Source: Podospora comata (lineage: Eukaryota > Ascomycota > Sordariomycetes > Sordariales > Podosporaceae). Taken from it: 64,000 nucleotides of DNA. The position numbers were made by a program, and so were the translations under genes. The stretch's first letter is position 1. Each line of letters opens with the position of its first letter. Below, piece after piece: positions 55,131 through 64,000 of the stretch. Below the pieces are notes generated by a model. The model did no database searches, had not been told where the DNA came from, and was given only the letters and a program-made list of their open reading frames with translations. The DNA is taken from the NCBI GenBank assembly GCA_017354895.1, contig CP071499.1:310001-374000 (forward strand), read 5' to 3'.

Positions 55131-55733
55131 AATGTCGGCCAACAACCGTGCTGAATCCAGTTGGATTTCTGACCTCAGCAGCCGTTGCCCACACCGTCCC
55201 ATGATCCAACCGCCGCTTCCTTGGAGTCCTCCATCATCGCCTTAATCTACGGCTCCAATCGTATCGAAACTGCCGACACAACACTTCATAGACCGCCGAA
55301 CTCTGTCGCGAGATCTTTCGCAATCCACCACCCAACCGCGCCGAAGCAGAGTCCAATAAACTTACAGCCACAACCCCCTCTCATCACCGTGACGCCGTCC
55401 TAGCCGATCTCGCCCTGAACGGTCGCAAGTCCGCCGACCTCGAACGCGCCTACAAGGAAGTCGCTCAGCACGCCGAAGCCTTGGTTCACCTTGTCCTTTT
55501 GGGGATGGAAATGGGAGGATGGGCCGCCTGGTGTTGAATACTCTGATGTTGAGTACGCAGGTCATGTCATAGTCCTGGGAAGTGAGCCGCTGTGGGGAGA
55601 AAAGGGTGAGGAATTGGATGGGGAGGATTTGACGGAGGATCAGAAGGTACATGCGATTGAGAAGAGGGCTCAGAGGGAGTATATTGATATGGTCTCCTGG
55701 GGAGGCAGAGTGTTTCACAAGGAGGATTTGTAG
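55131..55733 (+). pseudogene. Broken Fic-like domain gene
   Basis: Reads in more than one frame. SSIIALIYGSNRIETAD matches the start of eukaryotic-type Fic proteins (the IYGSNRIE motif), followed by ELCREIFRNP, then VLADLALNGRKSADLERAY and EVAQHAEALVHLV helices. The core HPFxxGNGR active-site loop is not seen, so the catalytic half is missing. About two or three breaks are apparent. The downstream part to 55733 (VEYSDVEYAGHVIVLGSEPL) has no known domain. It sits just outside the caspase half and fits the theme of self/non-self genes. Confidence 0.5.
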
Positions 55734-56041
55734 GTAGAGCCGGAAAGCCAAACGTGGCATGATGAGTGTACGGGGTTGTTACAAGATCTTTTCAGGAAGC
55801 CATGAAACATATTTTGGGTTCATAATCGAGGATGGTGAGGCCCTCAACGTGAGGGTCAGCAGTGATATTGATGGGGGCTCTATACCTACCACGCCCGATA
55901 CAACACTTTTCATGCCGGTCTTGATAGCTCAGCGAGTCTTTTATTCATCTTGCAAAACCACCAAAGGCTCCTAGGCCGATAGTGTCGATAGTAACTTGCA
56001 GTGATAACAGATATCGTGAAAATTCAGTGCACCTCCCAACA
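55734..56041. other. Intergenic, nothing recognised
   Basis: Short spacer between the Fic-like relic and the 3' end of the F-box-like gene. Confidence 0.4.
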
Positions 56042-58027
56042 TCAACCAGAAGAACGCATGACCTCGTGACAGAAATGCCAGTAGCTGATCCTTGGCTCTT
56101 TGCCTTCCCTCTCCTCTCTTTCCCAAACCTCTAGAGGCTTATTCAGGACTTCATATGATACTTCGTGAAAGTAATCGATGGTAGGGGATTGTGCATCACT
56201 GTCATCGCCAGTGTGGGGTTCGGGGGCCTCCAGAGGTTCGAGTCTAGTGCTGCAAGCGCTGAAACTCATCTGCTTGTAATACCGGTCATCCCCCAGCACC
56301 ATTTTCTCCGCCTCTTCCTTGAGCCTGTTTTCCTGAGATCTGATGAAGGCATAGTACTTTTTCACATCAGTTGCCATCATGGTCATGGTATCCTCCGTGT
56401 ACGCCCAGGGATAGGCCAAGTGAGCGTAGAATCGATGCAGAGGGCCACGACGGTTATCCTGGAACCGGGCAAGAGGGCTCAAGATGTTGTGGTAGGCCTG
56501 CTCGATCTGCCTTCCTTGATCGACAGTCAACCTGTCGTGACCAACTGGTGGGGTGCCCGAGGGATTAATCGTGATGACTCTCAGGGTGAGACCTGGGCCG
56601 TTGATCTTGTCGTTGACATACTCAACCGTGTCGACCCAATCTGTAATGGCCGGGTGGTCAGGGCTGCTGGGCCAAGAGGGATGCATGTAGGCAGGGAACA
56701 CAAGCTCAAGAAAGCGAAGAGACGCGAGGCTGTTGGAGGGCACTTGATCCCTCAGAAACCTACTAGCCGTGAGCCGAGTGTTTGGGTAGGTGTCCACCCA
56801 GGGCAGAGATGGTATGATGGCAGGGTCCAGCATGTCGCCATAGTCGTGAACGATGAACCGGTTGGTGGAAAAGAACACGTGCTGAGCCTCGTAATACAGA
56901 GTTCGGCATACGAGGAAGAGGTCTGTTGGCGGAGCCCAGCATCGACAGTGCGATGAGACGGCAGTGTGTTGCAAACGACAAAAGCAGCCGGCGTGGTAGT
57001 TACCGCGTGTGGTACACACAAGCCAGCAGTTGTTGAACTGGCATCCGTGGTGATGGTCACGACGGCAAGAAATATGCAGGTCGTTATTGTAGCCCGCCTG
57101 GTGCCGCATCGAATATGTCGGTCGATTCGCCCTATAGGCCTGCCCATCCCATGACACCTCTTTGATGGGGGTAACTAGATTGGTAAAACCCAAGATCCGG
57201 AGCCTCAACTCACGAGGAAGGTCAAGGAAGTGCGAGGCAAATTGTGAAGAACTTGCAGCTGAACACTGGGTTCTTGGGAGAGTTGCGAGTCCAAGACACT
57301 TCTGGACCACTTCATCTACCAGGTTCTGCAGCTCAAAGTCCGGCCTATTCCCAAGTCTGACATGGCAGCCTTTGAGACGGGGCAGCGTAAGGAGAGGCGC
57401 GAGAGCAAGCTTTCCCGCCTCAACATCTCCATGATCAACGTCGCAGACGAAAAAAAGCGTCAGGCGATCTTGTGGTATCTCCGAAAGATGGCGTGCTGCT
57501 GCCTCCCACTTCAACAGCAGAGACAGGGCTGACGGATCTGTGCTGCGCAAAGGGGGCTGGTGAGCTTTGCTGTGGGTCCCTTCGCACCAGGATCTTCCGA
57601 CAGAGGGGAGCTCGTCGGTTGCCAGGCAGCAGTCAGCAACGTTGTCCCCTCCTGAAGTCTCTTGATGGCAGGATGTATGGTTTAGCACCACCTTGAGGCA
57701 GGTCAGCGAACCCAGAGCTGTACCTGTCAGGGCCAACAGTGGGTCGGGAGGGCCTAGGGAAGAGTGAATGACGAAGACGTTTTCGGCGTACAGCAGACCA
57801 GCGGCCTCTTTATAGATTGTACGGCATGATAGCAAAAGACCATGAAATCCAAGATGTCGTTTTACCAGCTTATCCGTTGCGGAGATATGGTGGTTGCGGT
57901 GTAAGTTGAAGACAAGACTTGCAGCGACATGCTCTGTAGCTGCGACGCCCATGAACTCGTAAATGCGGCGGCGTGTCTTGGGCGAGAGGCGCAGCAGTGG
58001 GTTCGCACGATCAGACCGTAGCAGCAT
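56042..58027 (-). CDS. F-box-like protein, 661 residues, two-module
   Basis: A single exon from ATG 58027. An upstream TTG (58063) is not used. Two similar modules: the first has LRLSPKTRRRIYEFMGVA and LSCRTIYKEAAGLLYAENVF, then SLTCLKVVLN and LPRLKGCHVRLGNRPDFEL. The second has the F-box-like FLDLPRELRLRILGFTNLV, a cysteine/histidine-rich insert (SCRRDHHHGCQFNNCW, CFCRLQHTAVSSHCRCW), LVCRTLYYEAQHVFF, and RFLELVFPAYMHPSWP. This is a common pattern in fungal F-box-like families: an N-terminal LPRELR helix pair followed by a LxxCRxxYxEA helix. A role in SCF ubiquitin ligases is possible but not shown. A decayed paralogue lies immediately upstream. Confidence 0.85.
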   Translation of the reverse strand: MLLRSDRANPLLRLSPKTRRRIYEFMGVAATEHVAASLVFNLHRNHHISATDKLVKRHLGFHGLLLSCRTIYKEAAGLLYAENVFVIHSSLGPPDPLLALTGTALGSLTCLKVVLNHTSCHQETSGGDNVADCCLATDELPSVGRSWCEGTHSKAHQPPLRSTDPSALSLLLKWEAAARHLSEIPQDRLTLFFVCDVDHGDVEAGKLALAPLLTLPRLKGCHVRLGNRPDFELQNLVDEVVQKCLGLATLPRTQCSAASSSQFASHFLDLPRELRLRILGFTNLVTPIKEVSWDGQAYRANRPTYSMRHQAGYNNDLHISCRRDHHHGCQFNNCWLVCTTRGNYHAGCFCRLQHTAVSSHCRCWAPPTDLFLVCRTLYYEAQHVFFSTNRFIVHDYGDMLDPAIIPSLPWVDTYPNTRLTASRFLRDQVPSNSLASLRFLELVFPAYMHPSWPSSPDHPAITDWVDTVEYVNDKINGPGLTLRVITINPSGTPPVGHDRLTVDQGRQIEQAYHNILSPLARFQDNRRGPLHRFYAHLAYPWAYTEDTMTMMATDVKKYYAFIRSQENRLKEEAEKMVLGDDRYYKQMSFSACSTRLEPLEAPEPHTGDDSDAQSPTIDYFHEVSYEVLNKPLEVWEREEREGKEPRISYWHFCHEVMRSSG

Positions 58028-58543
58028 GGCTGAGAGACGGCTGTTTGTTTCGATGTTGGACAAAAGTGAAAGAAAACCATGACTTCACCTGTTTTGCAGA
58101 AGTTTTCCAGGTACCTTACCTAAGTAGGTATGCAGGTGTTCAGTGTGGTCGTTGCTTTGGCCAGAGGCAAATGCGTTCCGCATGATCTTTGCTTGATCGG
58201 CAAAAGCCCTGGCCGCGCTTTACCCAACTTGTTGGTCTTAAGAGGCGGTCAACGGCACTTCACGCGAGATCAAATTTCAAAAGGGCAACATTGGTTTAGA
58301 TTTCTGATTTCCCACTCCACGCCTACTGAAGGGTTTTGTTTTAATAATTATTTTTGAAAGAATGTGGTGGCCAGCGATCACTGGAACTATTCCTTAATTC
58401 TCACGCTTGAAGTTCCACAACCACGAACTGTACAGCGGCTCGTCTACCAGACGCTGTCTCTCGTAATGCTCATCACCCAGTACATACCGCTCCCAGCGCT
58501 CTTTCAGATCGCACTCATCCTCATTTAACGAGTCGTAGTAGTT
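58028..58543. other. Promoter region of the F-box-like gene, nothing recognised
   Basis: Spacer between the intact gene and its decayed paralogue. Confidence 0.4.
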
Positions 58544-59841
58544 CTAGTCAGTTGGCCATTTCCAGGGAACCGGGTAGTAGGCATAAAATCTCCCTAGTCC
58601 TCCCGGTTCAGCCTCGCTAGCCAAACCCCAAGACGCAAAGGGTGCCGTGATGCGTGCATAACCACCCGCAATCATGTCCCCTTGGACTCTGGTGAGGTTC
58701 TCATAATTTTCGGGCCAGTCACTATGCCTACAGTAGATTATATCCTCCACATAAAGCCGCAAGGTCAACCCAGGGAGGTTCAGTTTGCTGCGTGCCCATT
58801 TTATAGTCTTGGTCCACTCAAGCGCAGCTGGTTGGTTTTCTAGGGGCCATGTGCGGTCACTAAAAGCCGGAAAGATCAGTTCTATGGACCGAAGATGTGA
58901 CAGGCACTTTTCAGTAACCATAAACTTCAAAAAGTCGCTCGCTGCAAAGCTCATGTGGGGATACTCGACTAACGCGAGCCAATCAAAGTTGTCCCGAATG
59001 ATAAAACGGTTGCGAGAGAAAAAAAATGTGCTGGGCTTCATCGCAAAGCTTCCGACATATGAGAAACAAGGCCGTGGGCGGGGCCCAGCATCGGCAGGAA
59101 GATGAAGCAGAGGAGTGAGCAAGGCGACAGAAAAATCCTATTGGTGCTTTATTGCCGGCTTTCCTCCAACATTAACCAAATCGATATCCACTTTGAAAGT
59201 GCAAAGGGACGAGGTTGAATGTTGCCGGTCAGGCCAACCACCAAGGACTCTGCCATTCGCAGCAGTTTTGGTTCTCGAGCTGCCGACAATCTGACGTGAC
59301 AGTCCTTCAGACGGGGGAGAAAGCGCAACCATGTGATAACAGCGGTAGCAATGCATGGGTCGTCGTAAGCAACGTCGCATACAATAGCAAGCTCAAGCCG
59401 CCCTGCTGTTAGGCCTTGGGATAAGTAAACAACCGTCGCCTCCCACTCTTCCAGTATTTCTTGGGACCGAGTATCATCGCTTCTCAAAGGCGGATCGTGT
59501 GACTGGTGTGCTGCCCACGTGCATGCATCTCGCGACTTGAAAGCCCAATAAGGAGCCCATTTGTTCTTCCGACAGCATGGACTCAAGAGCCCACCGTGGC
59601 ATGCGGCCTGGTTGAGTACAACCTTGAGGCAGGTCAAAGATGCTAGGGTGGTGGTTGACAATGAGAGTAGCGACCTTAGAGAGCCAGGCCCAAAGTAACG
59701 GATGACGAACATGCCCCTGGAATATATCAAGGCTGTCAATTCTTCGTGGATGGCCTGGCAAGTCTGTAGCAGGCTCCAAACGGTCTTAGCACTCTCATTG
59801 TAAGCTTGAGGCTTTCCACAGCTGTTGAAATGGAAGATCAA
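58544..59841 (-). pseudogene. Decayed tandem paralogue of the F-box-like gene
   Basis: The first half (59841-59149) shows SLLQTCQAIHEELTALIYS, TTTLASLTCLKVVLNQAACH and LPRLKDCHVRLSAAREPKLL, aligning with the first module of the gene at 56042-58027. The second part (59122-58544) shows SSCRCWAPPTALFLICRKL and DEAQHIFF in one frame, then RNRFIIRDNFDW and LRSIELIFPAFSDRTWP in the next. The F-box helix and the Cys/His-rich insert (about 110 residues in the intact gene) are missing between them, and there is a frame change at a T run near 59025-59031. The reading ends about 190 residues short of the intact gene's C-terminus. It is a tandem duplicate that has lost its core. Confidence 0.78.
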
Positions 59842-60848
59842 CCCTAGTGTAGTAGAATAGGGAGAGCTGGTGCGAGCACATAGGTAATAGATGTGATTTC
59901 GGACGCTAATCGAAAGTCAAAATAAAAGACTGTGTGTGGTAAACATGATGGTGGTGGTTGGAGATGTCGAAGAAGCTTGGAGTTGTTGCCCGCACGCTGG
60001 GGAGTAAACTTGAAGGCGGCGCAGCGACAGGAGCCACAGTGCTAACACTGTGCATACGACTGTGAAGTCCACTGTGCCCAATGCCGGCGAAGGTTGTAAT
60101 ATATTCACGGTCGATACAGGCTATTAATTACACTGAGTGCATTTGACCTGTCGACCCCAGGACAAGGACGAACAGGCATTTGACTATCAGATATAATCCA
60201 TACAAGCCAACAACGCACAGAGGATACATAACTTCTGAACCAATGCCTGCGTTGGCATTTCGTTTAAACTACATGTGCACCCACTGTATATAGGTACGAC
60301 CGCATGGTCACGGCGGCCCCGGGCTCCAAGAAACCGACAATGCGGTGTTCACCTACCTAGGTAGGTAGGCGAAGACCCCGTCGACCTGTTTTGGATCAGG
60401 CATGTCGTTATCGAAACTCGATGTCTTGAACATCATATCTACACCCGGAAATACTTACTTAAAGTCCACGATCCTCTGTGTGTGAGCCTTCTTGGTAAGT
60501 CTTATAGCAAAATATCCATTTTCTTTGACGTTGATCACCTTACACTATCTATTCATTTTCCTCGCTGGCGAGGTTCATGCTCGAATCATACCCTAGCGGG
60601 CAAAGCTCTTCTCTGAACATATTGGTCTCTGCGGCACATTCCATAATCCCATTTCTTTACAGTCAACCATTTGGCTTCTTTTGGTCTGTCAAACTTGTTC
60701 GACATTGTCTATATACCCAGGTACCGACTTGCAATCACCTGCATCCGACAGCCGCTTCGACATATCTTTTCTTGGCACGAATCCACCAAGACTAGAGCTT
60801 AAGCGGTCCGAAAGTGAGAGAGGCTTTGACAAGGCAACTTGGTACTGA
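59842..60848. other. Intergenic, possible upstream exon not resolved
   Basis: About 1 kb without a clear gene. A palindromic CCTACCTAGGTAGGTAGG run is near 60351-60368. A GTAAGT at about 60495 could be the donor of a first exon of the next gene, but I cannot fix its start. Confidence 0.35.
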
Positions 60849-62639
60849 AGCTGGATTGTCTACTCAAAACCTAGCTGGGTTGACCTAGAAGACATTAGCC
60901 GACGGGCCTACAACTACATTGACCCCAAAGGAAAGATTAGCGAGGGCACCTACACAAGAGAGCATACCCTCGTTGCTACTTTATGCCACCGGGAGAAGCG
61001 TGGACAGTATTGCATCAGACAGTCAACAATTCCTCGGGGACTGGTCCGAGAAGGGATGAGAGACTTTGGGCCAAGCAAAGCGCCATCCTGGTGGAATGCC
61101 AACAGGCTAGGAGGGAGGCAAGGCCCAGTGTTTCCTGGTGGATATCATTCAGAAAACGCCGTTTTATTTCGCCATGAAAGAGAATGGCGGAAAGCACACC
61201 CAACCCGTGATCCTTTCGAAAATCGCCGTCTCCGAATGTACGTTTATGGCCAACAGGCCTTGAATGACCCACAACAGGTCAATCCATGCAGTGACAAGAG
61301 CATGACAAAAACACCCTATTGCCGAACGGTACTGTCGAGATTGGGTATAGAGTTCTTGATACGAGACATTGAAACGGCGATGGAAAAGGATGATCGGGAT
61401 GGTACAGGGAGTGTTGTTAGTGGGACTATTAGTCTCAGCAATCCAAGGAGCGAGCAGAGTTCCAGGAGTTTTGGCAGAGGACCCGATGTGTACGACACTG
61501 GTATTCCCCTCACGGCTGAGGACTGGGCCGAGATTTACCCAAATAAGTACAACAATGGTATTCCGCTGAGCTCTCAGGATTGGAACTCATTGCTAGATAC
61601 ATCACTTCCGGTGACAAGGGGCGAACCCGAATCCGACTATTACCGGGGACGTGGGCGTGATGGACCATCAGTACCACCGCACTCCATATCACGCCACTCC
61701 AACGACTGGACTCGGCGATACGAGGACGACCGCATTGAGAGGGAGCCATCAAGATATGAGCTGGAGCCTTCACGATATGAACAGGAACCCTCACGATACA
61801 GGTCGCGAAAGAAGGGCCGGGTAACTGATGAGGACTATGATAGCTATGGCCAAGAATATCCCAGCAACTCAAAGACGAAGCATGACGACTACAATCAATA
61901 TGCCGACTACTACAATAACTATCAGTACGACGGCTCTAGATATTCTGGTGGTAGTTACAGCCGTGCGCTCCCTCCCCGTTCAGGGGGCGATGATGTATAC
62001 CTTGATCTGGTCAAAGAGCGTAGCTCTGCTAAAAAGACCCCAGTCCTGACCTCTGGACTGGAAATGGCAATGGGGCGGCTGGGCCTTCTAGAGACGCGGT
62101 TGCCCAAACTGTCAGCCGAGCGGACGGTGGGCAGACCCAAGTCCAACACCACCTCATCCGATATTTCACCCAAAGTGTCGGCCGGTCGATCTTTAACAGC
62201 AGGACTCACGCAAGAAAGAAAACCGGAAAGAACCAAACAAATCCTTATTTCCTCTTCTCGTATCTCGCAAACAGGATCAAGCGTAACGGTTCCAACGAAA
62301 TCAACATCCATCATTCCGCTAACTCGTGACTTGACTAACAATCTCCAATCTGCAAACAAACCGCAGAAATCAGCTACTCGACCCGCCCTATCCATTGGAG
62401 ACAGGAGCAGCAAGGGCAACTCTGCTGCAACGCAATCTGTTTCAACCACTTCTGCTTCTACCACAAACCAGCGCAATAAGATAGACAGCCCACCGACGAG
62501 CAGGACCGCCCGAAACTCTGTGGCCGCTACGGGGTCTCTTGATCGAAACAATCGGCGTAACCCCGAAGGAGCTTTGCAGTCTTGGGCAGTAGGGGAAGTG
62601 AGGCGAGTAGAACGTCAAGTGAGACTGACACCTCATTGA
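60849..62639 (+). CDS. Disordered protein with an N-terminal conserved region
   Basis: The frame is open from 60849 and contains protein-like sequence before the first ATG (61056): RRAYNYIDPKGKISEGTYTR and HTLVATLCHREKRGQYCIRQ. So the true start is probably in an upstream exon and the 5' boundary is approximate. The conserved part continues as PSWWNANRLGG, GGYHSENAVLFRHEREWRK, DPFENRRLRMYVYGQQALND and SDKSMTKTPYC. Residues after about 150 are low-complexity and Ser, Arg, Tyr and Thr rich, with a short tandem repeat EPSRYE (three times, near 61743-61800) and a Tyr/Asp-rich patch. No membrane segment or signal peptide is seen. I recognise no domain; it could be a nuclear or RNA-associated protein by composition, but that is a guess. 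Confidence 0.72.
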   Translation, partial: SWIVYSKPSWVDLEDISRRAYNYIDPKGKISEGTYTREHTLVATLCHREKRGQYCIRQSTIPRGLVREGMRDFGPSKAPSWWNANRLGGRQGPVFPGGYHSENAVLFRHEREWRKAHPTRDPFENRRLRMYVYGQQALNDPQQVNPCSDKSMTKTPYCRTVLSRLGIEFLIRDIETAMEKDDRDGTGSVVSGTISLSNPRSEQSSRSFGRGPDVYDTGIPLTAEDWAEIYPNKYNNGIPLSSQDWNSLLDTSLPVTRGEPESDYYRGRGRDGPSVPPHSISRHSNDWTRRYEDDRIEREPSRYELEPSRYEQEPSRYRSRKKGRVTDEDYDSYGQEYPSNSKTKHDDYNQYADYYNNYQYDGSRYSGGSYSRALPPRSGGDDVYLDLVKERSSAKKTPVLTSGLEMAMGRLGLLETRLPKLSAERTVGRPKSNTTSSDISPKVSAGRSLTAGLTQERKPERTKQILISSSRISQTGSSVTVPTKSTSIIPLTRDLTNNLQSANKPQKSATRPALSIGDRSSKGNSAATQSVSTTSASTTNQRNKIDSPPTSRTARNSVAATGSLDRNNRRNPEGALQSWAVGEVRRVERQVRLTPH

Positions 62640-62959
62640 TTTTATTTTACAGGTAGGTACCGCGAGATGGTTGAACAGTTTTGGATACGCTTTCTGGACA
62701 GTATATTGATGTGGTTTTGCTGTTGCGTTCCTTTTGCTTTTTTTGTGGTTTTGCAATTTCTTTGGTCTTCTTGGTTCCTTTTCTTTCTTTTTTTTTATCT
62801 TTCTTTTTGTTCTGGCTAAAATGTCGTGTTCATTATCTCTGACTTTGAATTTCATTATGTTGTATCGTAGTGTTAATGGCATATCTATTGGCTTGGTGCT
62901 GGAGTGCTATTGTACATGAGTTTTCTTGCTTTGATCACGCCTGTGTACCGAGATAGAAA
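62640..62959. other. Intergenic, pyrimidine-rich
   Basis: The 3'-to-3' spacer with a long T/C-rich run near 62734-62816. No gene is recognised. Confidence 0.4.
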
Positions 62960-64000
62960 TTAGTTGCTCGTGTTCCAACCAAGCTCTGCTCCTGTACTAC
63001 GCCCTTCTGTGTTCATCCGGGAAACAACTGGTCGTCTGGTAGACTTGACATGCAGGTACCCAGCAAAAGGTATTGAGGGCGTTGTCCCATTTGCTGGTAG
63101 CGGTCCACTGCTCGAGAGAGGAAACGGCGGGGGTGGCATAAGACCAACATCCCTGTGAGGCTGGTAGTGCACTGGCCCTTGAAGAGGGATAGGTGATTCG
63201 AAGTCCCCAGCCATGTCTGTTGAGCCCATTTCTGACGTGGGCAACGTCGGCATGCTGGTGTTGAGAGGGCCTCGCGGGAGTAGCAACGGAGCTTCGCGGC
63301 CTTTCTGAGATGTCCGACTCTCTTTCCGCCATCGATTTGTATGCGAGCGGGCGTTGGACTGAATGGTGCGGATGCCAGCCGACATACACGCCGCCTCAAC
63401 GACCTCCCATTTCTCCCCCACCCGATCCGCCAGCGGAGTCCACATCTGCTTACGCAGGGCCATGTACTCGTGAGAGATGCGCTCTAGCCTTTGACTGTCT
63501 TGTTCAAGTGCGCCTCGTCTCTCCATAAGCCGTTCGTATCGTTTGCGGCACGCATTAGCCGTCTTGGTCGGAAAGTAGGTTCGTTGCAATTCCACCCAGT
63601 GCTTGCCACGGGACCGCGCCAGTACAAGCGTTCTATCATCCGCCGCACTCCAAGTTCCGTAGTTGTAGGCTGAGTGAGAGTACTCTGGAACAACAACATC
63701 ATCTTCTGGGGGCAGTTCCCCTTTCCCCTCTATATCTCTGTTTTTGTCCTTGTATCCTGCAGTGGCTCTGGAGCTTTCGTTCTCGCTAGACGTTCTCGGC
63801 GCTGGCAATGGTATCCCGTCATATGAAGTGACTGGAGGCGCCATTATCGACTGCAAGGAGTACTGCCAGCTTGGCTCTTGCGAAATAGTCGGCTGTGGCG
63901 CATGTGACGAGGCCCCGTGATAGCTGATTTGGTCGTCGGTAATCCAGCCCCTTGAAGATCCGGGTTCCTCTATTAACGGAGGTTCTCCACTTCTGGTTGG
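62960..64000 (-). CDS. Myb/SANT-like DNA-binding protein, partial
   Basis: The frame stays open from the stop at 62960 to the right edge of the window, so the N-terminus is missing. An internal Met (MAPPVTSYDG) is at 63844, but the in-frame sequence before it (ITDDQISYHGASSHAPQPT) looks coding. A Myb/SANT-type repeat is seen in GTWSAADDRTLVLARSRGKH, WVELQRTYFPTKTANACRKR and YERLMERRG, with the Trp-spaced helices of that family. A second, weaker unit (PLADRVGEKWEVVEAACMSA, then SNARSHTNRWRK) follows. The C-terminal half is Pro/Ser/Gly-rich. Probably a nuclear transcription factor; targets unknown. Confidence 0.85.
   Translation of the reverse strand, partial: PTRSGEPPLIEEPGSSRGWITDDQISYHGASSHAPQPTISQEPSWQYSLQSIMAPPVTSYDGIPLPAPRTSSENESSRATAGYKDKNRDIEGKGELPPEDDVVVPEYSHSAYNYGTWSAADDRTLVLARSRGKHWVELQRTYFPTKTANACRKRYERLMERRGALEQDSQRLERISHEYMALRKQMWTPLADRVGEKWEVVEAACMSAGIRTIQSNARSHTNRWRKESRTSQKGREAPLLLPRGPLNTSMPTLPTSEMGSTDMAGDFESPIPLQGPVHYQPHRDVGLMPPPPFPLSSSGPLPANGTTPSIPFAGYLHVKSTRRPVVSRMNTEGRSTGAELGWNTSN

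Noticed and set aside
1-64000. CRISPR arrays, rRNA operons, bacterial operons
   Set aside because: The window is eukaryotic; no spaced direct-repeat array and no rRNA-like sequence was seen.

Overview
The window reads as nuclear DNA of a filamentous ascomycete, most likely a Sordariomycete close to the Sordariales. Evidence: short introns of 45 to 95 bp with GTAAGT-type donors and CTAAC-type branch sites, an ascomycete laccase with the DSGL C-terminal processing site, a QA-4-like 3-dehydroshikimate dehydratase, MPC1, many fungus-specific families, intron-bearing tRNAs, and AT-rich tracts with TGG to TGA/TAG changes that look like repeat-induced point mutation (RIP). I cannot name the species.

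Layout. 1-28.6 kb is mostly ordinary gene space: a glycine-rich peptide, a dehydroshikimate dehydratase, a dead 6-phosphogluconate dehydrogenase copy, a CorA-like membrane protein, a laccase, a miniature inverted-repeat element, a hypothetical membrane protein, an SGNH hydrolase, MPC1, a very small cysteine-rich secreted peptide, a HET-protein remnant, two divergent secreted paralogues, then a run of metabolic enzymes. In that run a non-haem iron dioxygenase, an AsaB/CmcJ-type hydroxylase-desaturase and an M20 amidohydrolase are tightly packed, followed by an alpha/beta hydrolase and a GNAT acetyltransferase.

28.6-55.7 kb is an accessory block rich in broken genes of the fungal cell-death and self/non-self type. 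The 5' half of a caspase-like gene (28.6-28.9 kb) and a matching 3' half (54.3-54.8 kb) lie in the same order and strand at its two edges. Both break points carry the same 11-bp sequence. Between them are nested solo LTRs in AT-rich DNA, a fusion of the 5' part of trpE with TPR repeats, a RIP-damaged NACHT-ankyrin (NLR) gene of about 6.8 kb, an intact 789-residue membrane protein, an intact SDR, tRNA-Arg and tRNA-Asp, a second ankyrin gene, and a Fot/pogo transposon inserted at that gene's 5' side. A broken Fic-like gene follows.

55.7-64 kb returns to gene space: a 661-residue F-box-like protein with a decayed tandem paralogue, a disordered repeat-containing protein, and a Myb/SANT protein that runs off the right edge.

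All gene models are from reading alone. Splice sites were chosen by consensus, frame and family alignment from memory; no searches were run.
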